A stretch of DNA of 64,000 nt, taken from the NCBI GenBank assembly GCA_022225965.2, contig JAKJXP020000042.1, forward strand, positions 310,001 through 374,000, written 5' to 3'. The position numbers and the translations under genes are program-made. Shown piece after piece: positions 32,530-43,991 of this stretch; within the stretch, counting starts at the first letter, position 1, and each line of letters starts with the position of its first letter. This stretch comes from Diatrype stigma (lineage: Eukaryota; Ascomycota; Sordariomycetes; Xylariales; Diatrypaceae). The notes under the pieces were generated by a model. That model was not told the DNA's origin. It saw nothing but the letters and a program-made list of their open reading frames with translations, and did not search any database.

Positions 32530-35500
32530 GTCGGTCTATATTCTTTGGTGGGTTTATGTAGTTACGCTAAAACACTGGAAATTCGATTTTGGTTTCGCTT
32601 GCAAATGCTGCGTCGTTCGAAGTCGCCTTCGGGGTGATGCTTTAAAAAAACCAATCGCTAGAACGCTCGGGATATCGTAACCTGGTGGTGTCGGTTCACT
32701 TGATTATATGCTGTAAGTTGGTAATACGTATTTACTTTCAAGAAGGGTAAAGTTTCGTTTCGAGGCTTCTCGCCCGGGTTTCAAGCAGCAAGGTTACTTG
32801 GAGGATAAATATCCGCTTTAGGAAGACAGAGGGAACAGAGGGATTGGTAGGGAACAAAGAGCAAAGAGCACGTCGGCAAAGGCCAAGTTCACAAGGGGAA
32901 CACGAGACAAACACAATCTAGTCAAAGATGCCGAGGATCAACCTGGAACGAAATGAATAGGGCAACGAGTTGCCGTCTGAAGGAAGGAACGGGTGAGGTT
33001 GAAAGGCAACGTCGTAGTGTTCGCAGGTGGTTGTGGTGAGCGGGATGACGTTCCCAAAGGGTCGACGTCAAGCCAGGAAATGTTGGCGGGAACCTCGACG
33101 ATATAGAAGGCCTATGCTGCAGGAGGGCAGGTAGCGGCGCATAGGTGAAACGAGATAAGAGATCTGAATCTTTTTCAGGAGGCTATTCAAGGTAGAGAAT
33201 GAGTGTGGTGGGTTTGTTCGGTCAAACCAAAAAGCGGTTAGCAATGCATACACCAGAGCATACACAGAGCATGCACAGAGGGCGCAGAAAAGAGTGTGAG
33301 GTCCAAGCGATCGGTTGAAGGACGAGCAACCATATTAGAAGCGGTGACCCATGCTGTCCAAGCTTGCGAAGGAGAGGGAGGAGTCTTGAGTCTGGCTGGA
33401 CCGTCTGGAGTCTGGAGTGTGGACGAGAATGATGAAAGAATGGACGGATGGATAGCTCGATGGACCACGAAGAGTACGAACGAAGCATAGTTTGCAGATT
33501 CGTAAGTAACCTTACAGCTTAGTAGGCTTTCGTGCTCTGTTCTCTTGGCTCTCTACAGTGCACCCCCTAGAAGTCTCCATTAGCACCATTACGAAAATCA
33601 AATGAAATGACGATGCAATGCTAGCAAATCGGCACCCTTGTCGGATGGAGTTGAATGCAGGGACCCCGGCTTCCCTCTACCCCCTGCTCCCCTGCTCCCC
33701 TGCTCCTCCTCTGCGGCTCCCCTGCGGCTTCCCCTGGCGAACTGCTCCTTTGTGGGGACGCTTGGGGACACTGGCTTGACTGGCAGACTGGGACCCCACC
33801 GGGACAGCGAAGGCCGGCCGCCAGCCAACCGTCTGCTTTTCATCCGTCCAGTCAAGTTTTCCCTAGCGAAACAGGTCGGGGAGGACCCCTGGCAGATCAT
33901 TGGCTATGCGAGAGTCTTGAACGCTTGGCCAAAAGCCGCATTGGGCGAGTCGCTACCCCAGCTCTGATCCGAAACGGTGGTACGAATACCGCGGCGATTA
34001 GCTACTTCGTACTACTACGTAGTAGTTACATAGTAGTAGAAAAGCAGAGGGAGCCCTCATTCATTTATCGCACTCGTTCACACCTCTGTCACTCGGTGCA
34101 AATTAACAAATGACCAAATAAATGTGCTACTGACTAACGGGGTACGGGATGGTCCATGCTGATCAACCCCTGCCTCTGATCTGGGCATTAGGTACCGATC
34201 GGCAGACTACATACGATACTAGGGAGCTGGGCGAGATTTCAGAACGATCCGGGTAGGTGTTAATAAACCGTTGAAGCGCCGTGTTGAACTCTCAGTCAAT
34301 GAATAGGTAGTTCGACATTATTTGAGGCCTTGACATGAAGCAACTCCCAACGTTTATACGTGTAAATATGGAACAAGCCCAAAAACACTCTGAATGGTGG
34401 ATTACCTACACGTACATAGTATGCAGTCGGGTGGCAGGTACTACCTCACTAGACTACCTGCATGTAGGTTAGGTAGGTCGTTATTACCTATTAGATGAAA
34501 GTTTACGTAGTAGTCTAAGGGGTTCGTTCGTGCGAGTTACCAGAGGTTGGGGAAAGTGGCTTTTACGTCCCACTGTATGTCAGCCGACCCGCCGGCCACT
34601 GCCGCAAGCCACGACGCGCCTACAAGGGCTGGTGCAGGTGGAACACATCCATAAACCTCTGTTTCCTCTTACTCTCACCCTCACTCTTACTTGCAACTTG
34701 CAGCCTCAGTCAGGGTAGGCATCTGTCACACACAATCACTAGACGTTTTCAGTTATCTCGCCGTCGGAGTAGAGGGGAAAAAGTTGGAAAAAGCAAACAA
34801 ACCATCAAGTTTGTACTTGATCCAGATTCGTCTCATATATGCTTGCTTTTTCTGTGCGATAGCTAGTGTCTCATGAGCCGACAAACGTCGTTTGGAAGTT
34901 GAGACGAAAAGGTCAGGTCAAGAGGCGTACCATGGTTCGAGATAACAGCCTAGCTATCTCAACTCAATCAGCCAAGTCGCTCCCCCTTCCTCATCCCTCG
35001 AGTTTTCACCCAATTCGTAAAACGCCGTCGTTAGATCCACAATTTATTCTCTCAGGTTCAAGAGACAAGTAAATCGGGTGAACCCCGCCCGCGACCGACT
35101 GACACTGTCGACACCACAGCGCTAGATGGAGACAGACTCACCCACCCCTTAGTCTAACCCCTCATTGGATCGGAACAATATCTCACTACCACTTCGTCAC
35201 TCAACTTACTCATCTCCCCATCTCCCCATCTCCATTGAGTGAGAGATCCCGAAATCTGTAGATCTTCCGCCCTATTTGTATTGATGTGATACTATATACT
35301 CCCCGTAAGGCGTCAACTTCAGACACACGTACCAAACTTGGCGGCAATAGCGACAAGAAGGGGGGTCCCCGGGGGCCGGCTGTCTCACGATATGAAACGT
35401 AGTTAGACAACACCCGCGCGCATCGGCCCTGGTTTCTTGATTTGTTCTAGAAGAGAAGAAACGAAGCTCCATCATACTTACTGTTGGTTCCCAATAAATA

Positions 35501-36453
35501 ACCTAACATACGAGCGTTCGGTGTTTAACTTGGGATTCTCTCCCCATCCTTCCCATTTGGCATTATGGTCTTGATATACTGTACGTGGGTAGGAAGTAGG
35601 TATGTGGATATTCTTCTTGCTTTTTCAACATAGAATATAATATGACGTGGTCTATAAGAAAGAAGCCGCATGAACTGAAAAGGAGATCCCCTCCCCAAAA
35701 AAAACACGAAAACAAAAGACACAGCCACCCCCCTCAGGTCCCCCCAAATGCCCAGTCCCCCGGTACCTAATATCGTATCCCGAGGATGATAGCGTCATTC
35801 ATGTGTGTAGATCATATCGGACCGATCTGCCTATTTATAAGGCTTGTCCGCAGATCATCGTCGGAAGAAGAAGAGCAAAAAGAGAAAGCACAGGATATCG
35901 TCAATAACTCCGTCGCCGTCGCCGTCGCCATCGTCACCTCGTACCAAAGCCTAACGTAAGATGATGCTTGCTTCCCCGCTATGCTACAGCTTGCTAGGTC
36001 GCTGCGCATAACTAAACCCCTGTTCTCTAAGAAAAAAAAGACATGAATAGTGATGCATCCGCCTATGTGTATAAATGTCGTTGAGATAAATGGGGGGTCA
36101 TGAAATCGCCAATGTCAAATCATAAGATATATCAAACGCACTGCCCCAATCAGCCCCAGTCCACCCGTAGCCAAGTGAAATCAGGGGAACAATATCGTAC
36201 AGATCTTCTCTAACAGGGAACGCTATTGGGATATCACATCTGCTAAAACAAAAAGACTTCAAGTGGGCCGAACGAAGATTCGTAAAGAGAATATAGTACC
36301 CCGGAGTCGTAGGGAGACACCATAGTGAGTTTCTCCACCTGGTGCACCTCGACAGAACTAGGGATCATACTTAGAGGTGCGGTATTCGGTATCAGCCAAT
36401 ACGATGATGTCAATCCTCGCAGAGCAGCTTAGAGGGCATAGCCTCTAGCTCAT
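32530..36453. other. Long spacer, 3.9 kb
   Basis: The first part is the FLC/TRP-like promoter; the last part is the 3' flank of the C2H2 regulator. A 16-bp perfect palindrome lies at 34011-34026 and a CTCCC-rich low-complexity run at 33680-33735. Frames at 33598-34113 overlap on both strands without domains. No gene is supported. Confidence 0.45.
34011..34026. repeat. Perfect 16-bp palindrome
   Basis: The sequence ACTACTACGTAGTAGT equals its own reverse complement and lies among other TAGTAG/CTTCGTA words. Confidence 0.85.
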
Positions 36454-39400
36454 TCATGGGTTATAGAAGTTCCCGTGGCCTTGGTGTGGCGAGTGTGCGT
36501 ACGGTGATACTGATCCGTGGTTACTATACTGCTCCGCGGCATGTTGCTGTTGCATCGAGGCGTCGGCGAAGTTGTCATAGGCGATCGTCCCAGCTTGGTC
36601 ATGTATGCCCAAGGAATCAAAGGCCGGGAAAGGCTCGAGACCTTGGCCAGAAAAGTTGCCTTGGCCTAAGCACCCCTGGTCCGGCAGGTTCATGTAGGCA
36701 CCAACGGGTTGGCCGTATGAGCCCGTCGTTACGGGCATGCCATGATAGTGTGGCTGCGGGTGCATACCGGTCGTCACCTGCGGCATCACCAAGCCGGTGC
36801 CTGGATGTGGTGGCATATCCGTGAATTGTTGAGGCTGCTGGGAAAAGTACGGTGGCTGAAGTGGTGGTTGCGCCTGAGACATACTCTGGTAGTTACCAGC
36901 AAATTGAGTGTGGTCGTTATAATGCATTGGACTTGGGTGTGCCGATGAGTGAACACTGACAGGGTTGGGGAATGATGGTGGTTCCTGCTTGATCGTGGGT
37001 ACTGGAGCTGCCCCAAATGTTGTAGATGGCCGTTCTTGCACGGGGCTGATGACTGTATCGACATCTAACTCCTTCGCTGCGACCAGCTTCAGGATTGGAA
37101 GGCTGATGTACTCCATATGTTTTGCTAGGTGCACCGTGAGTTTCTTCCAAGTCGGGAAGATCTTACCACAGAACCGGCAAGGCTCTTCCTGAGGCCTTTG
37201 GCTCGTTTCGACGTGGCACTGCTCGACTTTCTGCCACGTGTGATCACCACCGCCGGCCTTCTTGATCGCTGCTTTTGTCTTGATCTTGGGCTCTATGAAC
37301 TTATGCTCGCGGACTAGGTGCTGCAGGAAGTTGTCCCGCCGGTAGCATATATGCCGGCACTCATCAACATTGCATGTCCACCACTCGAGGTGTCGATGGC
37401 CCTCGTTCTCGTGACGAACCCAATCCGCCTTACGTTTGAACATCTTGGCAGCTTCTTTGCTTGTGCAGTAGGGCCAAGTACAAGTGAAGGGTTGGACATC
37501 TTCGTGCACATGTTTTGTCCAATCAGATGGCTTGAGGAACCTCTTGTTGCAGAAACATAGCTGGCATTCGAACTCGGCGGGAAGAGACACAGTCGGCGGA
37601 GTGGGGATACCCTGCGGAAAGCTGTCCGCAGTGATGCCGCTGTCAAGTGGTGTATCACCATCCGACGAATCCGGTACTGCCGAGAGCGGGTCGACGCCAC
37701 GACCATCCCTTCGATTATCTAGGAGTATAGCTGATCCACCAGAAGCGATACACATAGCGCCGCTGGGACATGTCTGTTGGCTCACCTGATTGAGGTGTGC
37801 CACCTTCATGGTGCAGAGCTGCTTATACCGCGCACTTAGCTGATGTGCCATACGATCTACTAAGTAGTCGCTGCATTGTGGATTCAGCCGTAAGACGTGC
37901 TGTTTAAAACCCTCAAGAGTCGGCTCAATGGCTTCCATTTTGCTTGAGTCGGACTTCATGTCCGCATTATCGAAGTTCTCGTCATCTTCATCCTCATCCT
38001 CGTCCTGGTCTGCTGTGGGCTGTGATCTAGCGAGTTGAGCTACAGGTGGGCCGCCCTGCTTCTTGAGCATTCCGATGAGATGTGGATGTGACAGGCCCTC
38101 GGGGTTGCTATTCTTTGGAAGCTCCGTCCTGCTCCTCGGTCTCCTGAGGGTTTTCTTCACTGGCGGCACATTCAGAGCACTGCTGAAAGAACCGAACGGA
38201 CTCTTGGGCGAGGTGATTGGAGTTGCGCTGATTGAGCCTGTCCGCGCGTGAGTTGCTCCAATGGCAGCAGCGCCCGTGGCCATCCCAACAAGGGCAGTGT
38301 TCAAACTAGGTGTCGGTTTCTTGTTTCCGCCACCGAGACCCCAGCTGGATGTGCGAGATGGTGGTGCCAGGCTGTCTTTCGACTCGCGCCTTGCCCCCTC
38401 ATCATCGAGACCCTCAGGCGGGATATCACTTGCATTGCTCCCCTTACGTTTCTTGCCATCGCTAAGACTTGGTCTCCGTATCAGGCTGTCAATTCTTGAA
38501 AGTATGCTGGGGCGACGGGAATGACCGCTAATTGAAAGCTTCTTGAGAAAGTTGCCACTGAGCACGCCCTCCTCATCCATAACACTTGGTAGACTTCGCC
38601 TACGTGTCCCCCACGTAGCTGCCCGCGATACGATAGACGCATTGTCTTGACATTGTCGCATAAACCGTTCCATCGCAGCGTGCGAAGTATCCGGTTGGCT
38701 ATGTTCTGTCTGAATTCCATGTACCACTGGCGCATCGGCCCATATGCGCAATTGGCGCATAATGCTGAAGTCCGTTTGGGTAATTGGGCCGCCGGGACCG
38801 TCTGTGCGATAGTAGGTCTGTCCAGGGATATGGCGGTTCTCAGTTGTATCTCCTAAAGGTATATCTCCTCTCGGTATCCCGTCCTCGTCGGCATATGGGG
38901 TCGCGCTAGGATTATACGCTTTGTTGTTACCGAGTGATGGGGGATCATCAGATTCATTGTTGGATGTGTTCGACTCAACAACCCAATTGACAATTTCCTC
39001 GTTCCTCTCCATGACTTGCTGACGCTCCGCTTGCTCATTTGGAGTTGGGACCTCAGCGGAGGGACGGTCTTCAGGTGCTAGCCCGCGGTGTCCCGTTGCC
39101 GGGTCTGGTACCCAAAGACCCTGTGTATCTCTCGAAACATTTGTAGAGATGTTATAAGCAGGCTCGGCTGCCAAGTCACCCGCTAGGCTATGCGTTCCGC
39201 GCACAGTCTTGGGGCTTTCTGCTGTTGTGGGCAAATGTCTTTCAACCCCCTGAACAGGACGCTCTCCATCCCTACCATAGAGGGATACAGTCACGCGAGG
39301 GCTCTGACTAGCCATTGCAAGTATAGCAGGTGCTACACTATCAGTACTCGACCTAGACCAACCGCCGCCGTTCGTGTCAGGGGTCAGCTGGGGCGAAGAT

Positions 39401-39948
39401 TGCTCAGAATCGACAGAGTCCACCGACGGACGAGGGGGGTTAGAAGGGCCCTGTGACGTGACAGAAGCCTGCGTATTGGCACTAGGATTGACGTTCGCAT
39501 CAGAAGAGGGTATCGTAACAAGCGGTGACTTATGAGGGCTTATGGGGTAACCCGCAGGCGCCCCAACATCGTTCTGTACTGGTGACGGAGAGGACGTAGA
39601 TTGATGTGGGACGTCAATGCTTAAGGAAGGGGGTTTATCAAGGAAGTCCGGGGAGCCCGCCTCGACGTCGTCAAAGTTGGCACCAAAGAATGGGTCATCG
39701 AACTCGCTTGATTGGTAGAAGCTCCCTATGGATTCGCTGGGGGTATACGGATTCGTGTCAGGGGAAGCAGTATTGCTTTGGAGCTGCGACGAGTATGGCG
39801 ATAGAAGATTGGAGTCTACGGGTGTGATGGGATGGTTGTGGTTGTAGTTATTCCGGGCATCGGCAATGTGGGGTTCAGGCCCTCGACCTTGAGGATGTTC
39901 CCGTAGGTCATGAAGTGACTTGGGTGAGACGGTATATGTTGAAGACAT
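36454..39948 (-). CDS. C2H2 zinc-finger transcriptional regulator, 1164 aa
   Basis: A large single-exon nuclear regulator. The first ~780 residues are Ser/Pro/Asn-rich and disordered, with patches such as SIGSFYQSSEFDDPFFGANF and an acidic run (DEDEDEDDENFD) near 650. The zinc-finger part starts near residue 795: CQLCFCNKRFLKPSDWTKHV, then FTCTWPYC...MFKRKADWVRHENEGH, WTCNVDECRH...RRDNFLQHLVREH, and, near 923, CRFCGKIFPTWKKLTVHLAK H, followed by EYISLPILKLVAAKELDVDT, a tail common in fungal C2H2 proteins. The C-terminus is Pro/Gln/His-rich, as in activation domains. The ATG at 39948 is followed at once by family-like N-terminal sequence (MSSTYTVSPKSLHDLREHPQ). Transcription is away from the DUF202 gene. 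Targets are unknown. No intron or break is visible. Confidence 0.88.
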   Translation of the reverse strand: MSSTYTVSPKSLHDLREHPQGRGPEPHIADARNNYNHNHPITPVDSNLLSPYSSQLQSNTASPDTNPYTPSESIGSFYQSSEFDDPFFGANFDDVEAGSPDFLDKPPSLSIDVPHQSTSSPSPVQNDVGAPAGYPISPHKSPLVTIPSSDANVNPSANTQASVTSQGPSNPPRPSVDSVDSEQSSPQLTPDTNGGGWSRSSTDSVAPAILAMASQSPRVTVSLYGRDGERPVQGVERHLPTTAESPKTVRGTHSLAGDLAAEPAYNISTNVSRDTQGLWVPDPATGHRGLAPEDRPSAEVPTPNEQAERQQVMERNEEIVNWVVESNTSNNESDDPPSLGNNKAYNPSATPYADEDGIPRGDIPLGDTTENRHIPGQTYYRTDGPGGPITQTDFSIMRQLRIWADAPVVHGIQTEHSQPDTSHAAMERFMRQCQDNASIVSRAATWGTRRRSLPSVMDEEGVLSGNFLKKLSISGHSRRPSILSRIDSLIRRPSLSDGKKRKGSNASDIPPEGLDDEGARRESKDSLAPPSRTSSWGLGGGNKKPTPSLNTALVGMATGAAAIGATHARTGSISATPITSPKSPFGSFSSALNVPPVKKTLRRPRSRTELPKNSNPEGLSHPHLIGMLKKQGGPPVAQLARSQPTADQDEDEDEDDENFDNADMKSDSSKMEAIEPTLEGFKQHVLRLNPQCSDYLVDRMAHQLSARYKQLCTMKVAHLNQVSQQTCPSGAMCIASGGSAILLDNRRDGRGVDPLSAVPDSSDGDTPLDSGITADSFPQGIPTPPTVSLPAEFECQLCFCNKRFLKPSDWTKHVHEDVQPFTCTWPYCTSKEAAKMFKRKADWVRHENEGHRHLEWWTCNVDECRHICYRRDNFLQHLVREHKFIEPKIKTKAAIKKAGGGDHTWQKVEQCHVETSQRPQEEPCRFCGKIFPTWKKLTVHLAKHMEYISLPILKLVAAKELDVDTVISPVQERPSTTFGAAPVPTIKQEPPSFPNPVSVHSSAHPSPMHYNDHTQFAGNYQSMSQAQPPLQPPYFSQQPQQFTDMPPHPGTGLVMPQVTTGMHPQPHYHGMPVTTGSYGQPVGAYMNLPDQGCLGQGNFSGQGLEPFPAFDSLGIHDQAGTIAYDNFADASMQQQHAAEQYSNHGSVSPYAHSPHQGHGNFYNP

Positions 39949-42579
39949 GGCTGAGCTAGTAGTAGGGGGGGGGACATGCGAGTGGAGGCCAGTATATATC
40001 GAAGGCGAGGGGCACCTAGTATGCGCAGCTCCTGGAAAGAGTCATCAGAGGGAGCGCATAATCCCCAGCCGGTGGAAGTGGGAGGTGGGAGGTGGGAGGT
40101 GGGAGAAGCACGACAAGCGGGGAGCGGAGAGCCAAGCTGAAGCCTTGCGCACGATCGCTTCGCTGCCACAAGTAACTATCACTAACAAAACGGGGGATCC
40201 AATATTTTGCGCAGTTGGAGGTATACGGCGCGAGGCGATTAAGACTCGAATATCTCAAGGAACTCCGGCTGAACTGATTGAAAGATGATCCGTGGAAGTT
40301 GTTGGAACGACAGAGAGGGAGTTTAGGTCTAGTTGTCCGATCAGTTGGGGGCTGCGCTTGCCATGGTCGGGGGCAGTCTGGCAGGCTGGCAGGCTGGCAG
40401 CGGCGCTTAATGGTGTGGAGATGGGGATATGGATCGGGATTTGGCGTCCACGGTGTACAATCCATAGTTACATACCCCGTCTGCTAGTTTAGTAGTAGGC
40501 AAGGTAGGTGCTACGAAGTAAGCACCCTTGCACCCTTGCACCCTTGCACCCTTGCACTCATGGCACCCCCATCAGCCACAAGCAGGTTAGCAGGTGCAAC
40601 CAACACGCATATAACTACATACATCAATCCGCATGGGTATTGCTACCGGTTACTGTGACAAGATCAACCTGTCCCTCTAGCCTCCATTGTATGTATGCGT
40701 CCTGATGCAATAACAGGGTGGCCGTGCAAATTCCCAGAGGGCCCAGAGGGAATCGACCGTTGGGATAGCGAATCAGAACCTCGACGACACGGGCAGACGG
40801 GGAAATCCAGAAGAGGGGTGAGACTGACAGGTGTGGCACATGTGGCAGAGGCGTGCGGGCTGAACGGCAGGTTCTTCCTGGGCAGATTCCAAGGCGAAAT
40901 CGAAATCGAACCCGAATCGAAATCGGCGAGCCGTCCAACTGAAGTCGCAGTTCGCGGACCGCTGCGGCTCACAGCTCATCGAAGCATGTACAACACACCA
41001 CAGCCTATATCAGAGCACGGAAATGTACCCTCGCGCCCCCCTCACACTCTCGTTGGTCATTATGAGATGCTGTAAGGCGTTCCTGGTGAAGGACAGGGGT
41101 CGTTAGGCGTACTTCTCAGCCCCAGGAGAAACAGTCTCCACCTTCATGTGGTTACTATGTATGTAGGTAGTGAGCCACGATGTCACTTGACGGTCATCGC
41201 ATTGCTACATACATATCGCTAGGTAGGCACATCTACCTGCCAAACATGTGTGTCTAGGTAAGTTACGTTCCTATTGCCGTCTTCGCGTAGCTATAGCTAG
41301 GCTATATGCAGGCTCGAATAGAACATAGCAACGCTCACCGAGACATCAAAGAAAGTGCCCTCGGTGTCCACGTTGTGATAAACACAAACGGCGCTCTGAT
41401 TAGGTCTTAGACAGAGCTCTAGACTAGTTCGTAGATCGGGTAATCGGGATGTCATCAGTGACCGGATTTTCCGCAGCCTGCAGGCAGGTCGCATCAAAGA
41501 CTCGGCCTTGTAAGGCTGGGTGAACAGTAAGATTGTATGAGATTAGTAGGTATCATCTTGATTCTGGGGTTTGCTTATGGTTTATAGTTCTTATTGGATC
41601 ACATGGATATTGGTTTATCTACAACGCAGCAGAGCTGAAGGATCGATTCTTACAGCAGCGAGATCCGAGATCCGTACGCGATACGGAGTAGATTAAGGGG
41701 TGGGCCGTGATAGCGGGACTGTTCCGCTGTCTACTTCGTATTTCGCGCTTATAAAACGGTTTTATTGACTAGCTCAAACCATTCACAGCGATTCACAAGA
41801 TGGTGGAGAGGGAGTGAGGTCAGTTGAATATAAGATAGGCAGGCTTACAATCGTAGACAGGCATCGATGCGATCTTTAGCCGCCTGCGTATTTCGTCTAG
41901 TCAGGGCCATGCAGCTACAGCGTGGGCTCCTCTTTGGTGATGCGGGCACGGCTCGGCCCAAACGCTCAGCCACTCGGCTGTGAGCGCATGGCTGATAGTT
42001 ATCGTTATCTAGATGTCAGATGATCAAGTGTAATATCGAGTAAGATAGACCCATACTGCGCAGAGATGAGTTAAGTCAGAACAGCACTGCACAATCGAGG
42101 GAGGTGAGGGGCTGCTAGCTACATACATAAATCTTGAGCATATATACGAGGTGGAATGGCAGAATGGACATTTTGGTCCGAGGTCAACTCTTCCGCAACC
42201 GCGAGTCTATCTATGAGGAATAGATGCTCAGGTTACACAGCTCGATACGCATGCAGCGCGGGTAAACCCAATGGAGCAGGGATTTGGGTGGATAGTTCAA
42301 TACCTACCTAACATAGGTAAATATCGTATATGTGTGTAAGTAATAAGTATGTGATAATGTGCCTAAAGGACACGCCCTAAATGGCTCGCTGGGTATCCAC
42401 ATCGTATCGTGAGCTTGATGTAAAAGTAAAGGATTGGATCTGGTTTCCGGCCTGGAACAATTGCCGTTGCCGTTGCTATTGCTTTCGCTGTTGCTGCAAT
42501 ACCCAGTTGAAAAACCATGACCGCATTCTTAGGCTGCGGAGGGGGCTGTGAAGTTCGTTACAGGGTTCCTAGCAGAGGA
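39949..42579. other. Spacer, 2.6 kb
   Basis: It is the promoter side of the C2H2 gene. It holds an 8-bp tandem repeat at 40523-40554. Overlapping frames around 40000-41100 lack domains. No gene is supported. Confidence 0.45.
40523..40554 (+). repeat. 8-bp tandem repeat, four copies
   Basis: The unit CACCCTTG is repeated four times without change, then decays. It lies about 0.6 kb upstream of the C2H2 gene start. Confidence 0.9.
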
Positions 42580-42581
42580 TA

Positions 42582-42898
42582 GTTAACGTTTTCCACCCCC
42601 TTTCGGGACACACTAGGATCTGGGACGCCCCCATTTCTTATATAGTAATACCAACTTTAAAAATTCATAACTTCACCGACACTGCTCGTAAATACATGCA
42701 ACTTTATATATAACTTAATTACATAACGCTTTATATAAGGAAAATTTTACAAAATTTAATTCGAAGATTTAAGGCAGAAAAGGGCTATATATGGTTATGG
42801 TAATATCGGTTATATCGATATATCCTTTTATCCCTCATATGAGAAATGGGGCCGTCCCAGATCCTAGTGTGTCCCGGAAGGGGGTGGAAAACGTTAAC
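42582..42898. mobile_element. TA-flanked MITE, 317 bp, 62-bp inverted repeats
   Basis: The left arm (42582-42643) matches the reverse complement of the right arm (42837-42898) at 59 of 62 positions by eye. The ends read GTTAACGTTTTCC and the arms include GGGACACACTAGGATCTGGG. The element is flanked on both sides by TA (42580-42581 and 42899-42900), the duplication typical of Tc1/mariner-type insertions. The interior is AT-rich and non-coding, so it cannot move by itself. Size, structure and lack of coding fit a miniature inverted-repeat transposable element. The low arm divergence suggests a fairly recent insertion. Confidence 0.85.
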
Positions 42899-43185
42899 TA
42901 GATTTAGCAAGGGTCTACAATGCGGGCAGTGCCGAACGGGTGCAGACATAGGCACTAAATAATGGAAATTCATTGGCGGGTGAGAAGCTTGATCTAGGCA
43001 GTTCGACCTCTGACAACATCGCATCACATCGCATCGCATCATGACCCCATTTATTATCAACGTCGGCCCGGCACTTTCGAAGTAGAAGAAGGCACAGCCT
43101 CCTTAATAACCACATTCTAGTTTCTACGATCAATTCTACGAATCGAATCCACTCGATTAGGTTTTGTTTCCGGCCGCGCTATCGC

Positions 43186-43213
43186 AAGGCACAAGGCACA
43201 AGGCACAAGACAC
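43186..43213 (+). repeat. 7-bp tandem repeat in the DUF202 leader
   Basis: AAGGCAC occurs three times in a row, followed by the variant AAGACAC, ending 26 bp before the DUF202 start codon, probably within its 5' leader. Confidence 0.85.
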
Positions 43214-43239
43214 AAAACAGGCACAGCTAGGTCGACATC

Positions 43240-43991
43240 ATGTTCCAGGTTAGTAGTTCCAACTACAGTCTGGCCGGTCGAGTCAATTCTTTCAAGGCTT
43301 CACATGGCAGGGCATTTGATGTGACCTTGATGTGACCTTGCTCCGCCTCACGCTTCTGTATCTCACTTCCGAACCTACGACCTAATCAGCATGACGTGAC
43401 TTTTTGGTTTAATCGCGACAATTTCCTGGCTGACTTGATATCGTTGTAGCCGCATCCAGAAGACAGTTTCCATTTGCGACTACACCGCGCCCGCTCGGTG
43501 GTTTTAACATCGCAAGAGTAAGCTAGTTACCTTATATTGATATGATGTTTTATGCAAAGATAGACGCTCCAAGATGCTACGGCCCCGAGACTCTGTAGTC
43601 GTGCTTCCCCCCGCTATGTAACATGCTAACTCCTGTGTTCCGTTCTCCGTGTCGAAGGCTGGTGGAGATCCGGGCGGCCCAGCGCACGTTCGAGGGCGCG
43701 TATATGCGAACAGCGCTGTCGCAGTTCAGCTTCGCCCTCATCATCCTCAAGATCTTCACCTCGGAGTTCTACGCGATAGGGGCGCTGTTCGCCGTGTACG
43801 GTGCCGCTGTGATGCTCGGCGCCGCCTACCGCCGGTATCAGGGCAACAGCCAGTTCTTCTCCACGACGGGCGAGGACGGCGAGAAGAAGAAGAAGTTTCG
43901 GACGAGCGGGAACAGCGTGCTGCTCCTGACTTGTCTGAGCATGAGCGCCTATGTTGCGCTGATGGTCCTAACTTGGCAGCTGGATGGCTGA
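43240..43991 (+). CDS. DUF202 membrane protein, 136 aa
   Basis: A small membrane protein of the DUF202 family, three transmembrane helices, function unknown, found in bacteria and fungi. Exons are 43240-43248 (MFQ only), 43450-43517 and 43658-43991. Introns have donors GTTAGT and GTAAGC, acceptors TAG and AAG, and ATGCTAAC as a likely branch in the second. The spliced protein reads MFQPHPEDSFHLRLHRARSV, then VLTSQELVEIRAAQRTFEGA, the family-typical QRTFEGAYMRTALSQFSFAL, followed by a second helix (AIGALFAVYGAAVMLGAAY), a charged loop with EKKKKFRTSG, and a last helix (VLLLTCLSMSAYVALMVLTW). The 9-nt first exon is supported only by frame and splice signals; the rest is firm. The protein is encoded between the TA-flanked MITE and the Zn2Cys6 gene. 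Confidence 0.82.

Noticed and set aside
33598..34113. Overlapping frames around a CTCCC-rich run
   Set aside because: Low-complexity sequence creates open frames on both strands; nothing protein-like beyond that.
40523..40554. Possible CRISPR-like array
   Set aside because: Units are 8 bp and contiguous without spacers; it is a simple tandem repeat in a fungal genome.
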